Shown: piece by piece, positions 18,621 to 26,932 of the stretch
Layout: every line of letters begins with the position of its first letter
Numbering within the stretch: position 1 is the stretch's first letter
Assembly: GCA_039933785.1 (NCBI GenBank)
Contig: JBDTNL010000025.1
Span: 1 to 53,050 of the forward strand
Direction of reading: 5' to 3'
From: JBDTNL01 sp039933785
GTDB taxonomy: Bacteria; Acidobacteriota; Thermoanaerobaculia; Multivoradales; JAGPDF01
DNA length: 53,050 bases
Notes under the pieces: model-generated
What the model saw: only the letters and a program-made list of their open reading frames with translations
What the model was told of the DNA's origin: nothing
The model's database searches: none
Translations under genes and position numbers: made by a program

Positions 18621-19358
18621 TCAGGCGGCGGTCTTCAGCGACAACAACAGCTTCTCGAGGTAGGGAGTCACCGTCCGGGCGACAATCTCGGCGCCCTCTG
18701 CTGTCGGGTGGATTCCGTCGGCCTGGTTCAATCGCGGCTCCGCGGCCACACCTTCGAGCAGGAACGGCAGCAGCGCAACGTCCATCTCGCGCGCCAGCTT
18801 CGGGTACAAGGCCGCGAAGCCGTCGGTGTATTCGCGGCCGTAGTTGGGTGGCATCTTCATGCCCACCAGCAGGACCTTGGCGCCCGCAGCCTTTCCCCGT
18901 CGCACGATCTCGCGCAGATTGCCCTCGATACCTTCGAGCGGCTGGCCACGGAGCCCATCGTTGGCGCCGAGCTCGACCACCAGGATCGCCGGCTTCTGCC
19001 GCAGCACCCAATCGAGCCGTGAAAGGCCGCCTGCCGTCGTGTCTCCCGAGACGCCCGCGTTCACCAGGTGAATCGGAGTCCCCAAGGCGGCGAGGTTCTT
19101 GGCGACGCGAGCGGGAAAGGCTTCATCCTCCGCGAGTCCGTATCCGGCCGCCAGGCTGTCGCCGAGGAACACCACCCGGGGCGCAGCCGGCGCGGGGACC
19201 CGCGACACCGCTCCTGCTGGGGGGAGTGGGTCGGCTGGCGGTGCAGCGGGCGGCGCCGCCACGACTCGGTCGCGGCAGCCGGTCGCCATCGACGTCAACA
19301 GCAACAACCCAAGCAACAGCTCAGGTAAAACGACATCCCTTCGCGCTGGGCCCGTCAT
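18621..19358 (-). CDS. tesA: TesA-like SGNH/GDSL arylesterase, probable lipoprotein
   Basis: A 245-residue SGNH hydrolase with a lipoprotein-type signal (LLLLTSMATGC, Cys near 28), a Pro/Ala linker and the canonical blocks. Block I is VVFLGDSLAAGYG with the catalytic Ser, block II is NAGVSGDTTAGG, block III is ELGANDGLRG and block V is DGIHPTAEGAE with the catalytic Asp and His. TesA enzymes are thioesterase/lysophospholipase/arylesterases of the periplasm. It is divergent from a YbbA/YbbP-type ABC exporter pair, the same arrangement as tesA-ybbA-ybbP in E. coli, which supports orthology. The ATG at 19358 starts directly at the signal peptide. Confidence 0.9.
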   Translation of the reverse strand: MTGPARRDVVLPELLLGLLLLTSMATGCRDRVVAAPPAAPPADPLPPAGAVSRVPAPAAPRVVFLGDSLAAGYGLAEDEAFPARVAKNLAALGTPIHLVNAGVSGDTTAGGLSRLDWVLRQKPAILVVELGANDGLRGQPLEGIEGNLREIVRRGKAAGAKVLLVGMKMPPNYGREYTDGFAALYPKLAREMDVALLPFLLEGVAAEPRLNQADGIHPTAEGAEIVARTVTPYLEKLLLSLKTAA

Positions 19359-19472
19359 GTACGAATGATACTCATCGGACGCCGGCCGATGCCCGCCGGC
19401 GCCCGGAACCGTGCTGCAACCTTCGGCGCGGCGCGTCGTACTGCGCTTGACCGGCCGGTCACGCTGGCCGGC

Positions 19473-19478
19473 TATGAT
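19473..19478 (+). promoter_or_regulatory. Candidate -10 box for ybbA
   Basis: TATGAT (five of six consensus bases) lies 10 nt before the ATG at 19489. A TTGACC 20 nt upstream could serve as -35 but the spacing is long. Transcription would begin a few bases before the ATG. Confidence 0.35.
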
Positions 19479-19488
19479 CCAAGAGAGT

Positions 19489-20229
19489 ATGCGTACGAAT
19501 CCTCCCCCTGATCCAGCCGCTGTCGAATTCGCCCTCGAAACCCGCGCGCTCACCAAGCGCATGCCCTCGGGCGGCAAGCCGCTCACCATCCTCGATCAAG
19601 TGACCCTGAGCATTCCGCGGGGCGAGTTCGTCGCCATCCTCGGTCCTTCAGGCTCTGGCAAGTCCACGCTCCTGGCGCTGCTCGCGGGGCTGGACCGGCC
19701 GACCTCGGGCGAGGTGAGGCTCGACGGCGAGGCCATCCAGGATTTGTCCGAGGACGAGCTGGCGCTGCTTCGCCGGCGCAAGGTGGGCTTCGTGTTTCAA
19801 TCCTTCCAGCTGCTTTCGAATTTGACCGCACAGGAGAACATCCTGCTGCCCATGGAGCTCTTGGGCGTCAGCGACGGCGAGGCTCGCGCCGACGAGCTCC
19901 TGGCCCTGGTCGGGCTCTCGGAACGCGGCCACCACTATCCTTCGCAACTCTCCGGCGGCGAGCAGCAGCGCGTCGCGCTCGCCCGGGCCTTCGCACCGCG
20001 CCCGGCGATTCTCTTCGCCGACGAGCCGACGGGGAATCTGGACAGCGCGACTGGCGAACGCGTGCTGCAATTGCTCACCGACCTCCATCGGCGCGACGGG
20101 ACCACCCTGGTGTTGGTGACTCACGATCCAGCGGTCGCCGCCCTCGCCGAGCGGCGCGTGCATCTTCGCGACGGACACATCGCGCGCGATGAGCGCGGCG
20201 ATTCGACCCTGACCGCGTCGAAGCAATGA
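19489..20229 (+). CDS. ybbA: ABC transporter ATP-binding protein, YbbA/LolD type
   Basis: A 246-residue ABC ATPase of the MacB/LolD/YbbA class. It has Walker A LGPSGSGKST, Q-loop VFQSFQLLSNLT, signature LSGGEQQR, Walker B ILFADEPTGNLD and switch THD. It pairs with the FtsX-type permease whose ATG overlaps its stop (ATGA). The divergent tesA neighbour identifies the YbbA group. Start choice: ATG 19489 is preceded by a possible AGAGAG; an in-frame ATG at 19474 overlaps the probable -10 box, so I prefer the later one. Confidence 0.9.
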   Translation: MRTNPPPDPAAVEFALETRALTKRMPSGGKPLTILDQVTLSIPRGEFVAILGPSGSGKSTLLALLAGLDRPTSGEVRLDGEAIQDLSEDELALLRRRKVGFVFQSFQLLSNLTAQENILLPMELLGVSDGEARADELLALVGLSERGHHYPSQLSGGEQQRVALARAFAPRPAILFADEPTGNLDSATGERVLQLLTDLHRRDGTTLVLVTHDPAVAALAERRVHLRDGHIARDERGDSTLTASKQ

Positions 20230-22865
20230 ACTTCGCAGCGTTCCTGCGCAACATCCGGCGCGAGACTCGAGGCGCCCGCGGCCGCTTGATCTTCTTCACC
20301 GCCTGCCTCGCGATCGGTGTCGCCGGCGTGGTCGCCGTGGCCGGGCTCTCGGCGAGCCTCGATCAAACGATCCGCGGCGAGGCCAAGCAGCTCCTCGCGG
20401 CCGACCTCGCGATCGAAGGCCGCAAGCCGTTGCCGCCGCAGCTCGACTCGCTGATCGCGAGCGTGGCCGGCGCGCGCCGCACCGACGTGCGCGAGATGGT
20501 CACCGTGGTCGCGGCCAAGAGCAACGATGGATCGGCGGGCCGCAGCCAGCTGGTCGAGCTCAAGGCGGTCGGCGAGGGCTATCCGTTCTATGGCACGCTG
20601 ACCACCGAGCCGCAGCGGCCGCTCGGCACACTCCTTGGAGCGCAGAACGCGGTGGTGGCGCCGGAGCTCCTGACGCGCCTCGGGTTGCGGGTTGGCAGCG
20701 AGCTCAAGATCGGCACTGGCACGTTCACGATCTCTGGCACCGTGTCCAAAGAGCCCGATCGCCTGGGTGGTGCCTTCAGTCTCGGGCCGCGAGTGTTCAT
20801 TGCGCTCGGCGCCGTCCCGGGAACAGGTCTCGAGGGCAAAGGCAGTCGGGTCTCGTACCGCGCCCTCGTGCGGCTGCCGGATGGCTCGACACGCGCCCAA
20901 GCGACAGCGCTGGTCGATCGCCTCGATACCGCGCTCGAACCGCTCGGCCGCTTTCGAGTCGAGAGCTACACCGAGGCTCAGCCCACGCTGCGCAACGGCT
21001 TGCATCGCGCCGAGCGTTTCCTCGCCTTGGTCGCTCTACTCTCGCTCTTGATCGGCGGAGTCGGCGTGGCGCAGACGGTGCGGGCCTGGCTGGCTGGGCG
21101 CATGGACGCGATCGCGATTCTCAAATGCCTGGGCATGCGTCCGCGCGAGGTGCTGCGCCTGTATGTCGCGCAGACCGTCGTGCTGGCCGGTATCGGGAGC
21201 GCCCTCGGATGCATTCTCGGCACGGCGGTGCAGTGGGCAGTTCCCGCATTGCTCGGCAGCCTGCTGCCCGCCGGGCTCCCACGCACGCTCGAGCCGGTCG
21301 CGCTCCTGCGTGGCCTGCTGCTCGGCATCGGCGTCGCTCTGCTCTTCAGCCTACCGCCGCTGCTCGGTGCGCTCCGCGTGCCTCCGGCGCGCGTGTTGCG
21401 TCGCGATGCGGAGCCGATTCCGTTCTCGCGGGCGGTTCAGATCCTGCTCGGCTCGGTGCTGCTCGGCGGTGTCTACACGCTGGCTGTCGTGCAGTCTCAG
21501 TCATGGAGTCTCGGGGCTGGCTTCACCGGCGCCTTGGTGGGGGCCACCGCCGCGCTGGCGCTCTCGGCATGGCTGGTGCGCAAGGCGATCGGCCGATTGC
21601 CGCGCGGGAGGCGCGGCCGCGGCATCGGTTGGCGACACGGTCTGGCCGCGCTCACGCGGCCTGGCGCCGGGACGACCTCGGCGATCGTGGCGCTCGGTCT
21701 CGGCGTCGTCGTGGTGCTCGCCATGCGTCTGGTCGAGAGCCAGCTGGCGGGACAGCTCGAGCACGATCTCCCGGCCGACGCACCGAGCGCCTTCCTGATC
21801 GATATCCAGCCCGACGAGTGGCCCGGCGTACAGGAGGTTCTGAATCGCAACGGGGCGACCCACATCGACGCCGTGCCGGTGGTGATGGCGCGACTCACGG
21901 CCATCGACGGCAAGCCGGTCGAAGAAATTGCCGAAGCGCAAACCGCCGAAGCACCAGCCAAGAAGCCGGCGAACGGGTCGGCAGGCTCAAGTAGCGAGAA
22001 CACCCGTCGCGGTCAACGAGGCGAGCGCCGAGAGGGCGGCGGCGGAGGCAATCGCCGCTGGGCGCTCACCCGCGAGCAACGGCTTACCTACATGGCGACG
22101 CTGCCCGCCGACAACCGCATCGTCGAAGGCAAGCTCTGGAGCGATCCGGCGAAGAGCGAGGTCAGCCTCGAACAAGACTTCGCACGCGACATCGGAGCGC
22201 ACCTGGGTTCGCGCCTCGACTTCGACGTCCAGGGAGTACCCTTCGAGCTCGAAGTGACCACCATCCGCACCGTGAAGTGGGAGAGCTTCGGGATCAATTT
22301 CTTCCTCGTCGTCGAGCCCGGGGTGCTCGAGCAGGCGCCGCAACAACGCTTGGCCGCAGCGCGCCTGCCGCAGGGCGGCGAACAAGTCATCCAAGACCAG
22401 CTCGCGGCACGCTTCCCGAACGTCACCATGCTGCAGACGCGCGACATCCTCGACCGCATCCGCACCGTCATGCTGCGGATCAGCTCGGGCATCCGTTTCC
22501 TTGGCGGCTTCACCATCCTCGCCGGCATCGCCATCCTCGCCGGCGCGGTCGGCGCGAGCTCGGCTCGCCGCGGGCGGGAAGTGGCGCTGCTCAAGACGAT
22601 TGGCATGACGCGGCGGGGAGTGATGCAGGTCTTCGCCACCGAATACGCGCTGCTCGGCCTCGTCGCCGGCGTCATCGGCGCAGCTGCCGGCGGCGTCCTG
22701 GCCTGGGCGGTGCTCACCCAGCAGATGCAGGTACCGTGGCATTTCGAACCCGCTCCGTTCGTCGCCGCGGTGGTCGGCGCCGTCGGGCTTGCGGTGCTCG
22801 CCGGCCTCGCCGCCAGCGCTGGCGCGCTACGCCGGCGCCCGATCGAGGCGCTGCGCGCGGAATAG
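20226..22865 (+). CDS. ybbP: FtsX-family ABC permease, YbbP type
   Basis: An 879-residue permease with two FtsX/MacB-type halves. It has an N-terminal membrane helix, an extracytoplasmic domain (about 45-250), three membrane helices (about 265-380), a further helix pair (about 400-440 and 485-505), a second extracytoplasmic domain and three C-terminal helices (about 750-875). This 10-helix, 800-900-residue plan matches YbbP. The second extracytoplasmic domain carries an Ala/Lys/Ser/Gly/Arg-rich low-complexity insert at about residues 564-618 that looks disordered. The role is probably export or extraction of a lipid or lipoprotein, inferred from LolCDE-like relatives; the substrate is unproven. 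Translation is coupled to ybbA. Confidence 0.88.
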   Translation: MNFAAFLRNIRRETRGARGRLIFFTACLAIGVAGVVAVAGLSASLDQTIRGEAKQLLAADLAIEGRKPLPPQLDSLIASVAGARRTDVREMVTVVAAKSNDGSAGRSQLVELKAVGEGYPFYGTLTTEPQRPLGTLLGAQNAVVAPELLTRLGLRVGSELKIGTGTFTISGTVSKEPDRLGGAFSLGPRVFIALGAVPGTGLEGKGSRVSYRALVRLPDGSTRAQATALVDRLDTALEPLGRFRVESYTEAQPTLRNGLHRAERFLALVALLSLLIGGVGVAQTVRAWLAGRMDAIAILKCLGMRPREVLRLYVAQTVVLAGIGSALGCILGTAVQWAVPALLGSLLPAGLPRTLEPVALLRGLLLGIGVALLFSLPPLLGALRVPPARVLRRDAEPIPFSRAVQILLGSVLLGGVYTLAVVQSQSWSLGAGFTGALVGATAALALSAWLVRKAIGRLPRGRRGRGIGWRHGLAALTRPGAGTTSAIVALGLGVVVVLAMRLVESQLAGQLEHDLPADAPSAFLIDIQPDEWPGVQEVLNRNGATHIDAVPVVMARLTAIDGKPVEEIAEAQTAEAPAKKPANGSAGSSSENTRRGQRGERREGGGGGNRRWALTREQRLTYMATLPADNRIVEGKLWSDPAKSEVSLEQDFARDIGAHLGSRLDFDVQGVPFELEVTTIRTVKWESFGINFFLVVEPGVLEQAPQQRLAAARLPQGGEQVIQDQLAARFPNVTMLQTRDILDRIRTVMLRISSGIRFLGGFTILAGIAILAGAVGASSARRGREVALLKTIGMTRRGVMQVFATEYALLGLVAGVIGAAAGGVLAWAVLTQQMQVPWHFEPAPFVAAVVGAVGLAVLAGLAASAGALRRRPIEALRAE

Positions 22866-22896
22866 CGGAACCGAAGCTGGGAGACGCGGGGCTTGC

Positions 22897-23865
22897 CTAT
22901 TCGGGAGCTACGTCGCGGCGATCCACGAGATAGCTCACCGGCACGAACTCGTACCCCGCCGCTTGGGCACGCGGCAGCTCGCGAGCGAGAACTTCGAGCG
23001 TTGCCGGATGTGGATGCCCGATCGCGATCACGAGACCCTTCTCGGATGCGATCTGCAACATGCGGCGGAATTCTTCCGCGATGGCGTCCGGATGGAGGTC
23101 GTCATCGAGAAACACCTGGCGTTCGGCGGCGGGGATGCCCAGGCGCTCGGCCTCCTGGTAGCCGACACTCTCGGCGCTGGTGCGCGAATCGAGGAAGAAC
23201 AGTCCCTTCTCGGCGACCGCCGAGAGAATGGCGACCATCGCCGGACGGTTGGCGGACAACGCCGAGCCCATGTGATTGTTCACCCCCACCGCGCCGGGTA
23301 CCGCTTCGAGCGCCGAGCGGGTTAGCGCCACCAGCTGCGCGTTGCTCATTCCGAGATGTAGCGCGCCGGGGCCGGGATCGGCGTTCCCTTCCGCCTCCAT
23401 GGGCAGGTGGCAGAGCATTTCGAGCTGTCGCTTGGTCAACTCCTCGACCACCTTCGGAGTGAGCGATTCGAACGGCAGCACGGCATAGGTCAGCGGCACT
23501 CCGAGATGCTGCAGCTGGTCGATCTCGGCCACGCTCCGCCCGAGGTCGTCGATGACCAGCGCTACGCGGGCGGGATGGCCGCCGGTGGGTGGCAGGGGGA
23601 GATCTGCGCTCTCTACCGGGGCTTCCGACGCGCTCTTGGGCTTGCCGCTCGCCTGCGCCGGAGAGCTTTTCGCCACCGCCTTGGTGCTCGACGACGCTCT
23701 TGCTCCCGGCGGAATGAATGACCGGTGCTGCAAGCGTCCGCCGAAGTAGACGCCGCCGGCAAACAGGAGGAGGCCGACGACGAGGAGCGGCCCCCAGCCT
23801 CTACCCCGGGTCGTTTTTGACTTGGTCTTGCCCCGGGCTGCAGGGCGGCGCGGCTTTCCTGCCAT
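22897..23865 (-). CDS. yibQ: Divergent polysaccharide deacetylase, YibQ type
   Basis: A 322-residue protein. It has a basic N-terminus, one membrane helix (about 26-43) and a Ser/Ala/Lys linker, followed by a divergent polysaccharide deacetylase (DUF610/YibQ) domain of NodB-like fold. Family blocks seen are VALVIDDLGRS, LTYAVLPFE, MLCHLPMEAEG, VGVNNHMGSALSA, GLFFLDSRTSAES and VIAIGHPHPATL. YibQ is typically encoded after envC, as here (envC > S41 fold > yibQ), pointing to a role in cell-wall maturation. The exact activity of the family is not established. Confidence 0.88.
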   Translation of the reverse strand: MAGKPRRPAARGKTKSKTTRGRGWGPLLVVGLLLFAGGVYFGGRLQHRSFIPPGARASSSTKAVAKSSPAQASGKPKSASEAPVESADLPLPPTGGHPARVALVIDDLGRSVAEIDQLQHLGVPLTYAVLPFESLTPKVVEELTKRQLEMLCHLPMEAEGNADPGPGALHLGMSNAQLVALTRSALEAVPGAVGVNNHMGSALSANRPAMVAILSAVAEKGLFFLDSRTSAESVGYQEAERLGIPAAERQVFLDDDLHPDAIAEEFRRMLQIASEKGLVIAIGHPHPATLEVLARELPRAQAAGYEFVPVSYLVDRRDVAPE

Positions 23866-23883
23866 CGTCTAGTTGGCGGTCAC

Positions 23884-25092
23884 TCAGGCTGCCTTCTTCG
23901 CCGGCAAGGGGTCTTCGCCGAGCAGCAGGCGCAGAGCGCGCTCGCGTACCACCGTCGCCAGCGGCACGTCCTTCTCGGCGAACGAACGGACTCGCTCGTC
24001 GACGGTGAGGTCAGGCTGCAGACCCTCGCGCAGGGGCTTCTTGTCGGGCCCGCTGAAGAAAGCGTCGGTGAGCTCCAGCTTGCCGCCCTCGCGCACGTCA
24101 ACCACCGCTGAGCGGCCGGCGTGGCCGAAGGTCGGATCGTCGCCCACCAACTTCGCGCCCGCGGCCTGACGAAGGACGGTCGCCAGGACCTCGCCCGCGC
24201 CGAGCGTGCCGCGATCGATCAGGACCACGATGTCGCCCTTCCAGACCGGATCGGCCGGCGAGTTGAACGCGGTGACCGTATCGCCGCGGCGGAGCAACGC
24301 ACCGAGATCGCCGTGCGCGAAGAGCTGAGCGACTGGATAGGCGGCGCCGGAGTCGGTCCCCGACGTGTCGCGCAGATCGATCATCAACTTGGTGATTTTC
24401 CGGGAGCCGAGATCGCGCAGCGCGATCTCGGTCGCCGCTGCAGTCTTCTCATTGATGTCGGCGATCCGCAGAAGCATCGCCCCGCCGCGCAATTCCTCGA
24501 CCCGCGGGCCGGGGGCCGACCAATCGGCCAGCGTGAACGTGAGCTTCTTGGGCTGGGCGCGATGGATGAGCTCGAGCTCGATCTTCGCCCCCGGAGCGCC
24601 GGCGAACACCTCGACCAGCTCCCAGAGCGGCATGATGCGCGTTGGCCGGCCGTCGATCTTCGACACCAGATCGCCGAGCTCCAGGCCGGTCTTCTCCGCC
24701 GGGCTGCCTTCGCCAATGCCGATCACTACCGCGAAGCCGCGTTCCTTGACCAGCCGGAGACCGCTGCGGCTGCTGCCCACCGCGGCGGCGCGCTGGTACG
24801 CCGCGAATTGATCGGCGGGAATGTAGAGCGAAAACGGATCGAGCGCATCGGTGACGCCGTCCATGGCGTTCGCCATCAGGCTCTCGCTGGCGGTGTCGTC
24901 TACGTAAGCCTGGCGCACCAAGTTCAGGGTCTCCGAGAAAACCGACAGGTACTTGTAGATCGAGCCGGTGTCCTTGGTCTTGCCGCCGGTCTTGTCGGGC
25001 GCCACGGCGAGCAGGCTGCCGCTCAGCAGGAGCAGCATGAGGACCACCGAACAGGTGAGGAAAAGGAGGCGACTGCGGACTTGGCCGGACAT
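23884..25092 (-). CDS. S41 (C-terminal processing) peptidase fold with PDZ domain, catalytic residues lost
   Basis: A 402-residue exported protein with CtpA architecture: signal anchor (about 8-31), N-terminal helical region (to about 95), PDZ domain (about 100-190, GSPAEKTGLELGD) and S41 domain with the conserved IDLRD strand. The catalytic region reads VVLIDRGTLGAGE, where active CtpA enzymes have a G-S/T-A-S-A-S-E pattern; the nucleophilic Ser is replaced by Gly298 (GGC at 24199-24201). The catalytic Lys of FGKG is His324 (codon at 24121-24123), and the following Gln is also missing. This therefore looks like a pseudoprotease that may act as a PDZ adaptor or scaffold in the EnvC pathway (inference). 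Gene spacing is 38 nt from envC and 18 nt to yibQ. Confidence 0.85.
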   Translation of the reverse strand: MSGQVRSRLLFLTCSVVLMLLLLSGSLLAVAPDKTGGKTKDTGSIYKYLSVFSETLNLVRQAYVDDTASESLMANAMDGVTDALDPFSLYIPADQFAAYQRAAAVGSSRSGLRLVKERGFAVVIGIGEGSPAEKTGLELGDLVSKIDGRPTRIMPLWELVEVFAGAPGAKIELELIHRAQPKKLTFTLADWSAPGPRVEELRGGAMLLRIADINEKTAAATEIALRDLGSRKITKLMIDLRDTSGTDSGAAYPVAQLFAHGDLGALLRRGDTVTAFNSPADPVWKGDIVVLIDRGTLGAGEVLATVLRQAAGAKLVGDDPTFGHAGRSAVVDVREGGKLELTDAFFSGPDKKPLREGLQPDLTVDERVRSFAEKDVPLATVVRERALRLLLGEDPLPAKKAA

Positions 25093-25130
25093 GATCGGGT
25101 GAGTTTCTCCGCCTGTCGTTCGAGACTGTT

Positions 25131-26270
25131 TCAGCGTAGCCAGCGCAACGGATCTTCGGGCTTGTTGTCGATCCGCAATTCGAAGTAAACCGCGTCGCCA
25201 GCGCCGCCCAACGACGCTCCCAACGCTACCACATCGTCCTTGGCCACTCGGGTGCTGACCAGGCCGCCGTACAGGGTGATTCCGTGTCCCGCGTGGTGCA
25301 CGACCACGGTGGTACCGAAGCCCTCGAAGGGCGCCGCGAACAGCACTTTCCCGGGATAGACCGCATGCACTTCGTCGCTCGCGACCTCGGGCACGATATC
25401 GACGCCGTTATGCGGAACCTTCGTGCCGTACCGCGGATCGAGGCGCGGACCAAACGGCACGACGACCTTTCCGCGCACCGGCCAATCCAGGATGCCGCGA
25501 AAATCCTCCAGTGGCTTGCCGGCGAATTCCTTGGCGTCGCGATACAGAAGATCGAGGAAGCTCGACAGCTTCTTCTCGCGCTCTTCGAGAGCGCCCCTGC
25601 GTTCGGTGAGCGAATTCTGCTCGCTCCGCGCCCCCGCCAGGAGCGAGGCCTGGCGACCGCGCAGGCGCAAGAGGTCGGTGCGGCGGGACTGTTCGCGATC
25701 GACCCAGGCCCCGACCTCCTGTCGCTGCTTGACGAGCCCATCGCGCTCGAAGTTGAGCCGGGTCTCGGTTTCGCGAAAGGAATCGAGCGCGTTGGCATCC
25801 CGGCGCGCCACGAAGCGCAGCAGCCGGATCCCGGGCAGCAGGCTCTCGCTCGGCTTGAGCGCCAGGAAGAGCCGCAGATAGCCATTGCGCCCCATCCGGT
25901 AGAGGCCGATAAGACTGCCGCGAAGCTCCGAGCGAATCTGCTCCAGGCGATGCTCGAGATCGGCCACCCGGGCCTCGGACTCGGCGGCCTTGCCCTCTGC
26001 CAGCTCGTGCGCCGCGGCCGCCTCGGCCACCCGCTGTTCCTGCAACGCAAGCTCGGCCGAGGTGCGTTCGAGGTCTCCAGCGAGGCCGCTCTCCTTCTGC
26101 TTCGCCTGGTCGAACTGCGCCTGCAAGCGGGCGATCTCGCCGCGGATGTGCTCGAGCTCTTCCTCGCGCGAGCCCTGATCGGCCAGCGTCGGCAGCTGAC
26201 CGACGAGCAGAACGATCAGCGTGGTCGCGGCAACCAGGCTGCCAAACGCCCGAGGTCTCCTCGCCGGCAT
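25131..26270 (-). CDS. envC: EnvC-like murein hydrolase activator (coiled coil plus M23/LytM fold)
   Basis: A 379-residue exported protein with a signal peptide and a long coiled coil (about 32-255) beginning REEELEHIRGEIARLQAQ. The C-terminal LytM/M23 domain has WPVRGKVVVPFG and HNGVDIVP, then GHGITLYGGL and VYFELRIDNKPEDPLRWL. The first zinc motif (HxxxD) is retained, but the usual HxHFE motif is VYFEL, as in E. coli EnvC, where the LytM domain does not hydrolyse but activates amidases. That supports an activator role at the division site. I chose ATG 26270 over the in-frame GTG at 26282, which would overlap the upstream toxin stop. Confidence 0.87.
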   Translation of the reverse strand: MPARRPRAFGSLVAATTLIVLLVGQLPTLADQGSREEELEHIRGEIARLQAQFDQAKQKESGLAGDLERTSAELALQEQRVAEAAAAHELAEGKAAESEARVADLEHRLEQIRSELRGSLIGLYRMGRNGYLRLFLALKPSESLLPGIRLLRFVARRDANALDSFRETETRLNFERDGLVKQRQEVGAWVDREQSRRTDLLRLRGRQASLLAGARSEQNSLTERRGALEEREKKLSSFLDLLYRDAKEFAGKPLEDFRGILDWPVRGKVVVPFGPRLDPRYGTKVPHNGVDIVPEVASDEVHAVYPGKVLFAAPFEGFGTTVVVHHAGHGITLYGGLVSTRVAKDDVVALGASLGGAGDAVYFELRIDNKPEDPLRWLR

Positions 26271-26272
26271 GG

Positions 26273-26662
26273 TCAAGCCCACACGATATCGATGCCGTAG
26301 CTTTCGAATTGTCGGTCGGAGGTCAGGAGCAGAAGATCCTCGAGCTTCGCCTGTGCGATCAGCATGCGATCGAATGGATCGGCGTGATGAGGAGGGAGGC
26401 TCCCGGCGAGCAAGGCATGACTGTGCTCGATGCTAAGTGAGCTCGCGCCGAGCGCGGCCAACCGCGAGGGTACGAACAGCTCCGGTGGAACCGGCAAACG
26501 GAGCTTTCCGCGCGCGTGCTTGATGGCGATCTCCCATGAGCTCGCCACCGAGACGAAGAGATCGACCTCCGGATTCTCAATCAACTCACGCGACGCAGGC
26601 GATAGCCGGCCCGGCGACAGGTGCGCCCAGAGCCAGCACTGGGTGTCGAGCAGCAGCCTCAT
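26273..26662 (-). CDS. PIN-domain toxin (VapC-like)
   Basis: A 129-residue PIN-domain ribonuclease with the expected acidic residues: Asp6 in LLLDTQCWLWAHL, Glu44 in SSWEIAIKHARGKL, and Asp95/Asp98 in HHADPFDRMLIAQA, then LLTSDRQFESYG. In type II toxin-antitoxin systems such proteins cleave tRNA or rRNA. It overlaps the upstream antitoxin gene by ATGA, the classical antitoxin-first organisation. Its stop lies two bases before the envC start, so envC could be read from the same transcript. Confidence 0.9.
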   Translation of the reverse strand: MRLLLDTQCWLWAHLSPGRLSPASRELIENPEVDLFVSVASSWEIAIKHARGKLRLPVPPELFVPSRLAALGASSLSIEHSHALLAGSLPPHHADPFDRMLIAQAKLEDLLLLTSDRQFESYGIDIVWA

Positions 26663-26892
26663 TCGCCTTCGAAGTCGCGGATCAAGTCAGGCAACGGTGC
26701 GTCGAAATCCTCGGCGATCCATCCCTCACCTTCGTCTCCGCCCAGCTCGCGCTTCTCCTTGCGTTGCTCGAGCGGAACGAGGCGCGCGACCGGCTTGCCG
26801 CCACGCGAGATCGTCACTACCTCGCCGCCTTCGACCCGGCGCAAGAGGCGCGAAAAGTGCGTCTTGGCTTCGTGCACATTGACTTGGGCCAT
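26659..26892 (-). CDS. Phd/YefM-family antitoxin
   Basis: A 77-residue antitoxin. The N-terminal Phd/YefM DNA-binding fold is seen in VNVHEAKTHFSRLLRRVEGGE and VVTISRGGKPVARLVPL, quoted here as separate blocks. The acidic C-terminal tail (DFDAPLPDLIRDFEGE) presumably neutralises the PIN toxin. Translation is coupled to the toxin. Two 9-bp near-palindromes 13-33 nt upstream are the likely autoregulatory operator. Confidence 0.9.
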   Translation of the reverse strand: MAQVNVHEAKTHFSRLLRRVEGGEVVTISRGGKPVARLVPLEQRKEKRELGGDEGEGWIAEDFDAPLPDLIRDFEGE

Positions 26893-26904
26893 GGAAGTAG
26901 CATG

Positions 26905-26925
26905 GACTAAGTCTACGACTAAGTC
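26905..26925 (-). promoter_or_regulatory. Two tandem GACTTAGTC sites upstream of antitoxin (candidate operator)
   Basis: On the minus strand, GACTTAGTC occurs twice in direct orientation with a 3-nt spacer. Each copy is itself a near-palindrome (GACT-T-AGTC). The pair ends 12 nt before the antitoxin ATG, where Phd-type antitoxins bind their own promoters as repeated palindromes. Confidence 0.5.
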
Positions 26926-26932
26926 CAGTGAC

